Positions 5,149-6,992 of a stretch of DNA of 6,992 nt are shown one piece after another. This DNA comes from JABWBJ01 sp036507855. Its GTDB lineage: Bacteria > Gemmatimonadota > Gemmatimonadetes > Gemmatimonadales > Gemmatimonadaceae. The notes below the pieces were generated by a model. It did no database searches. It saw only the letters and a program-made list of their open reading frames with translations, and was not told the DNA's origin. The stretch is taken from the NCBI GenBank assembly GCA_036507855.1, contig DATCIJ010000232.1, positions 1 through 6,992 on the forward strand. Reading direction: 5' to 3'. The translations under genes and the position numbers were made by a program. Positions within the stretch are counted from its first letter, which is position 1, and each line of letters starts with the position of its first letter.

Positions 5149-6699
5149 ATGATTTCGCTCGTCCCCTTACTGATCGCTTCCCTCGCTCAGAGCCCCGACT
5201 CCGTCGACATCCTCGTGCGCGGCGGCACCGTGTACGACGGCTCGGGAGTCGCGGGCCGGGTAACGGACGTCGGCATTCGCGCCGATCGCATCGTGTTCAT
5301 TGGCGACGCGGCGCAGTCGAGGGTGGTCGCGGGGCGGGTGCTCGAGGCGCGGGGGCTGATTGTCGCGCCGGGGTTCATCGATCCGCATACGCATTCCATG
5401 GCGGGCGTGCCCGGCCTCGGCGAGGACGGCCGCCGGAACGTGCCGGCACTCATGCAGGGCGTCACCACGGTGACCATCGGCCCGGACGGGCGCGGACCGT
5501 TCGATGTGGCGCGGGTGATGGCCGAGTCCGAGCGCGTGGGCGTCGGGACGAACCTCTTTACGCTGGTGGGCTTCGGCACGGTGCGCTCCAGGGTCATGGG
5601 CAATTCCTCGGCTCCAGCGACGCCGGTTCAGATCGACAGCATGCGCGCGTTGATCGACAGGGCGATGCGCGAGGGAGCGTATGGTGTCGGGTCAGGACTC
5701 TTCTATGCACCACAGAGTTATTCGACGACGGACGAAGTCATCCGCGTCGTCTCCGCCGCGAAACCCTGGGGCGGCGTCTACGATTCGCACCAGCGTGACG
5801 AGAGCTCGTACACCATCGGCTTGATGAATTCGGTGCGCGAGGCGATCCGCATTGGGCGGGAGTCCGGGCTCACGACGAACCTGGGCCACGTCAAGGCGTT
5901 AGGCGTCGACGTCTGGAGTTATGCCGACAGTGTGCTGCGGCTCATGCAGGAAGAGCGGGCGCAGGGCCACATGGTGGTGGCCGATCAGTATCCGTGGACG
6001 GCGAGCGGGACCGGACTGAGCGCGGCGCTGCTTCCGCGCTGGGCGCAGGCCGGCGGAGGGGATTCGCTGCGGGCCCGCATCGCCGACGCGCCGACACGGG
6101 AGCGAATCCTGGCCGAGATGCGCGACAACCTGCGCCGGCGCGGCGGTGACAGCACGCTGCTCCTCATCAATGGATCGTCCGCGGCGCAACGGTACATCGG
6201 CCGGACGCTCAAGCAGGTCGCAACCGAAAAGGGCACTCCGGCGGTCGAGACCGCGCTGGAGATGATCCGCGCGGGGCTCGACATGGGCGTTGCGTCGTTC
6301 AACATGACCGAGCGCGACATCGAAACCTTCATGAAGGATCCGTTCGTGATGACCAGCTCCGACGGGTCGGGCGGTCATCCGCGGCTGTACGGGACGTATC
6401 CGCGCAAGATCCGTCGTTATGTGCTGGACAAGCCGGTGGTCACGATGGAACGGATGATCCAGTCGGCGTCGCAGCAGGTGGCGGAGGTCTATGGAATAGG
6501 GGAACGCGGGGCGATCCGGGCCGGCTACTTCGCCGACGTGATCGTCTTCGACCCGGCGACCATCCGCGAGCAGGCGACCTACGTGGAGCCCGAGAAGCTG
6601 AGCGTGGGGATGCGCTGGGTACTGGTGAACGGGCAGCTAGTCGTCGCCGAGGGGCGTCCGACCGGTGTGTTGGCTGGCAGGGGTTTGAGGAAGCGATAG
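5149..6699 (+). CDS. N-acyl-D-amino-acid deacylase-like amidohydrolase, probably exported
   Basis: 516 residues of the amidohydrolase superfamily, D-aminoacylase branch. Characterised members remove the acyl group from N-acyl-D-amino acids. Landmarks: the N-terminal beta-sandwich DILVRGGTVYDGSG (20-33); GFIDPHTH with metal ligands His80 and His82; SGLFYAPQSYSTTDE (182-196), where known enzymes have a STGAFYPP-like segment; His214 in YDSHQRDE; His247 in GHVKALG; Asp405 in SSDGSGGHPRLYGTYPRKI; and a C-terminal return to the sandwich (RAGYFADVIVFDPATI). At the position where characterised enzymes carry a bridging metal-binding Cys (GNCG), this protein has Asp113 (GPDG). The N terminus (MISLVPLLIASLAQ) looks like a short signal peptide but lacks a basic residue. 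An in-frame TAA at 5134-5136 excludes a longer start. There is no Shine-Dalgarno sequence. The gene follows the M28 peptidase by 117 bp; together they could degrade peptides and release D-amino acids. A related dihydroorotase-like hydrolase is less likely. Confidence 0.88.
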   Translation: MISLVPLLIASLAQSPDSVDILVRGGTVYDGSGVAGRVTDVGIRADRIVFIGDAAQSRVVAGRVLEARGLIVAPGFIDPHTHSMAGVPGLGEDGRRNVPALMQGVTTVTIGPDGRGPFDVARVMAESERVGVGTNLFTLVGFGTVRSRVMGNSSAPATPVQIDSMRALIDRAMREGAYGVGSGLFYAPQSYSTTDEVIRVVSAAKPWGGVYDSHQRDESSYTIGLMNSVREAIRIGRESGLTTNLGHVKALGVDVWSYADSVLRLMQEERAQGHMVVADQYPWTASGTGLSAALLPRWAQAGGGDSLRARIADAPTRERILAEMRDNLRRRGGDSTLLLINGSSAAQRYIGRTLKQVATEKGTPAVETALEMIRAGLDMGVASFNMTERDIETFMKDPFVMTSSDGSGGHPRLYGTYPRKIRRYVLDKPVVTMERMIQSASQQVAEVYGIGERGAIRAGYFADVIVFDPATIREQATYVEPEKLSVGMRWVLVNGQLVVAEGRPTGVLAGRGLRKR

Positions 6700-6992
6700 G
6701 TCCTGCAGCGGCCGATCAGACGGCTCGACAACACGCAACCAAGTCCGGATTAGCCCCTGAAATTGCGCTGACGGTCGCTCTAACGTGTTGGCACGGCCAT
6801 TGCACAAACGCGTTGAGCTAGTCCTTAACGAGGGCAGATTGGGCGAATGGTCAGGGAGAGGTGGCACCTGTCGCCACACGATGATTCCCAAGCCGGAGAT
6901 TCGCTGCGTGTGCCCCCTGCTGCTGCGACCGGAGCTCCCACGCAACACCCACCCACGCGCAGCTCTCCGCGTCAGGCAGCGATCCGTGGCAA
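6700..6992. other. Intergenic right end with no recognised gene
   Basis: No reading frame here encodes a domain I recognise. Two overlapping plus-strand frames stay open to the window edge, one from ATG 6847 and one from TTG 6839 (AGGG four bases upstream, with an internal ATG at 6881). In GC-rich DNA this is expected by chance, so neither is called. A small hairpin, GTGGC (6861-6865) with GCCAC (6873-6877), lies in the possible leader. The region's main feature is the sigma-54 promoter. No terminator for the deacylase gene is evident. Confidence 0.5.
6789..6804 (+). promoter_or_regulatory. Sigma-54 (RpoN) promoter, full consensus
   Basis: TGGCACG (6789-6795), four bases, then TTGC and A (6800-6804) reproduce the RpoN consensus TGGCACG-N4-TTGCW, preceded by the favoured T. 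The -24 GG is at 6790-6791 and the -12 GC at 6802-6803, so transcription should start near 6814 and run rightward out of the window. Sigma-54 promoters require an AAA+ activator bound upstream; I see no clear palindromic enhancer site between 6700 and 6780. The target may be a gene or small RNA beginning beyond about 6815. Confidence 0.7.

Noticed and set aside
1701..5904. GTTAGGC cores resembling integron attC R' sites (GTTRRRY)
   Set aside because: They lie inside conserved coding sequence, have no paired RYYYAAC half-site or attC fold, and no integrase or cassettes are present.
6637..6948. Minus-strand reading frame of 103 codons
   Set aside because: It overlaps the 3' end of the deacylase gene, shows no recognisable domain, and covers the sigma-54 promoter.

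Overview
The window is a GC-rich bacterial chromosome segment (roughly two-thirds G+C by eye) and most resembles Gemmatimonadota or a related phylum. This rests on the gene mix: an exported carboxypeptidase-regulatory/TonB-plug protein, a PSMA-like M28 peptidase and an N-acyl-D-amino-acid deacylase. Several genes also lack Shine-Dalgarno sequences, and the intergenic DNA holds heptamer repeats. The assignment is inferred from gene character, not from a marker gene.

Layout. Bases 1-216 (minus) are the N-terminal part of a phospholipase D-superfamily, cardiolipin-synthase-like protein that runs off the left edge. It is divergent from an enoyl-ACP reductase (fabI, 376-1287, plus) of the plant/chlamydial subtype. 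The gap between them carries heptamer arrays that form a perfect 23-bp inverted repeat placed almost symmetrically before the two start codons. fabI converges on an exported protein (1331-2503, minus) with a regulatory-like domain, a TonB-dependent-receptor plug and a TonB C-terminal domain but no beta barrel. A long hairpin lies between the two stop codons. On the other side of a 269-bp spacer, a PSMA/transferrin-receptor-type M28 metallopeptidase (2773-5031) and an N-acyl-D-amino-acid deacylase-like amidohydrolase (5149-6699) read rightward, separated by 117 bp that contain a second heptamer array. The last 293 bp hold no recognisable gene but carry a full-consensus sigma-54 promoter pointing out of the window.

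How the genes may work together. The left pair both concern membrane lipid: fatty-acid elongation and phospholipid headgroup chemistry. The right pair are probably exported hydrolases for peptides and N-acyl-D-amino acids, fitting peptide or peptidoglycan-fragment scavenging. The plug/TonB hybrid next to them could belong to the envelope uptake machinery. These links come from context alone.

Most notable signals: the plug-plus-TonB-C-terminal fusion; four copies of the 10-mer GCGTTAGGCG, all on the plus strand whatever the gene direction; the symmetric heptamer inverted repeat; the sigma-54 promoter; and active-site departures in the M28 peptidase (arginine patch lost) and the deacylase (metal-binding Cys replaced by Asp). 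I found no CRISPR array, complete mobile element, tRNA or rRNA.
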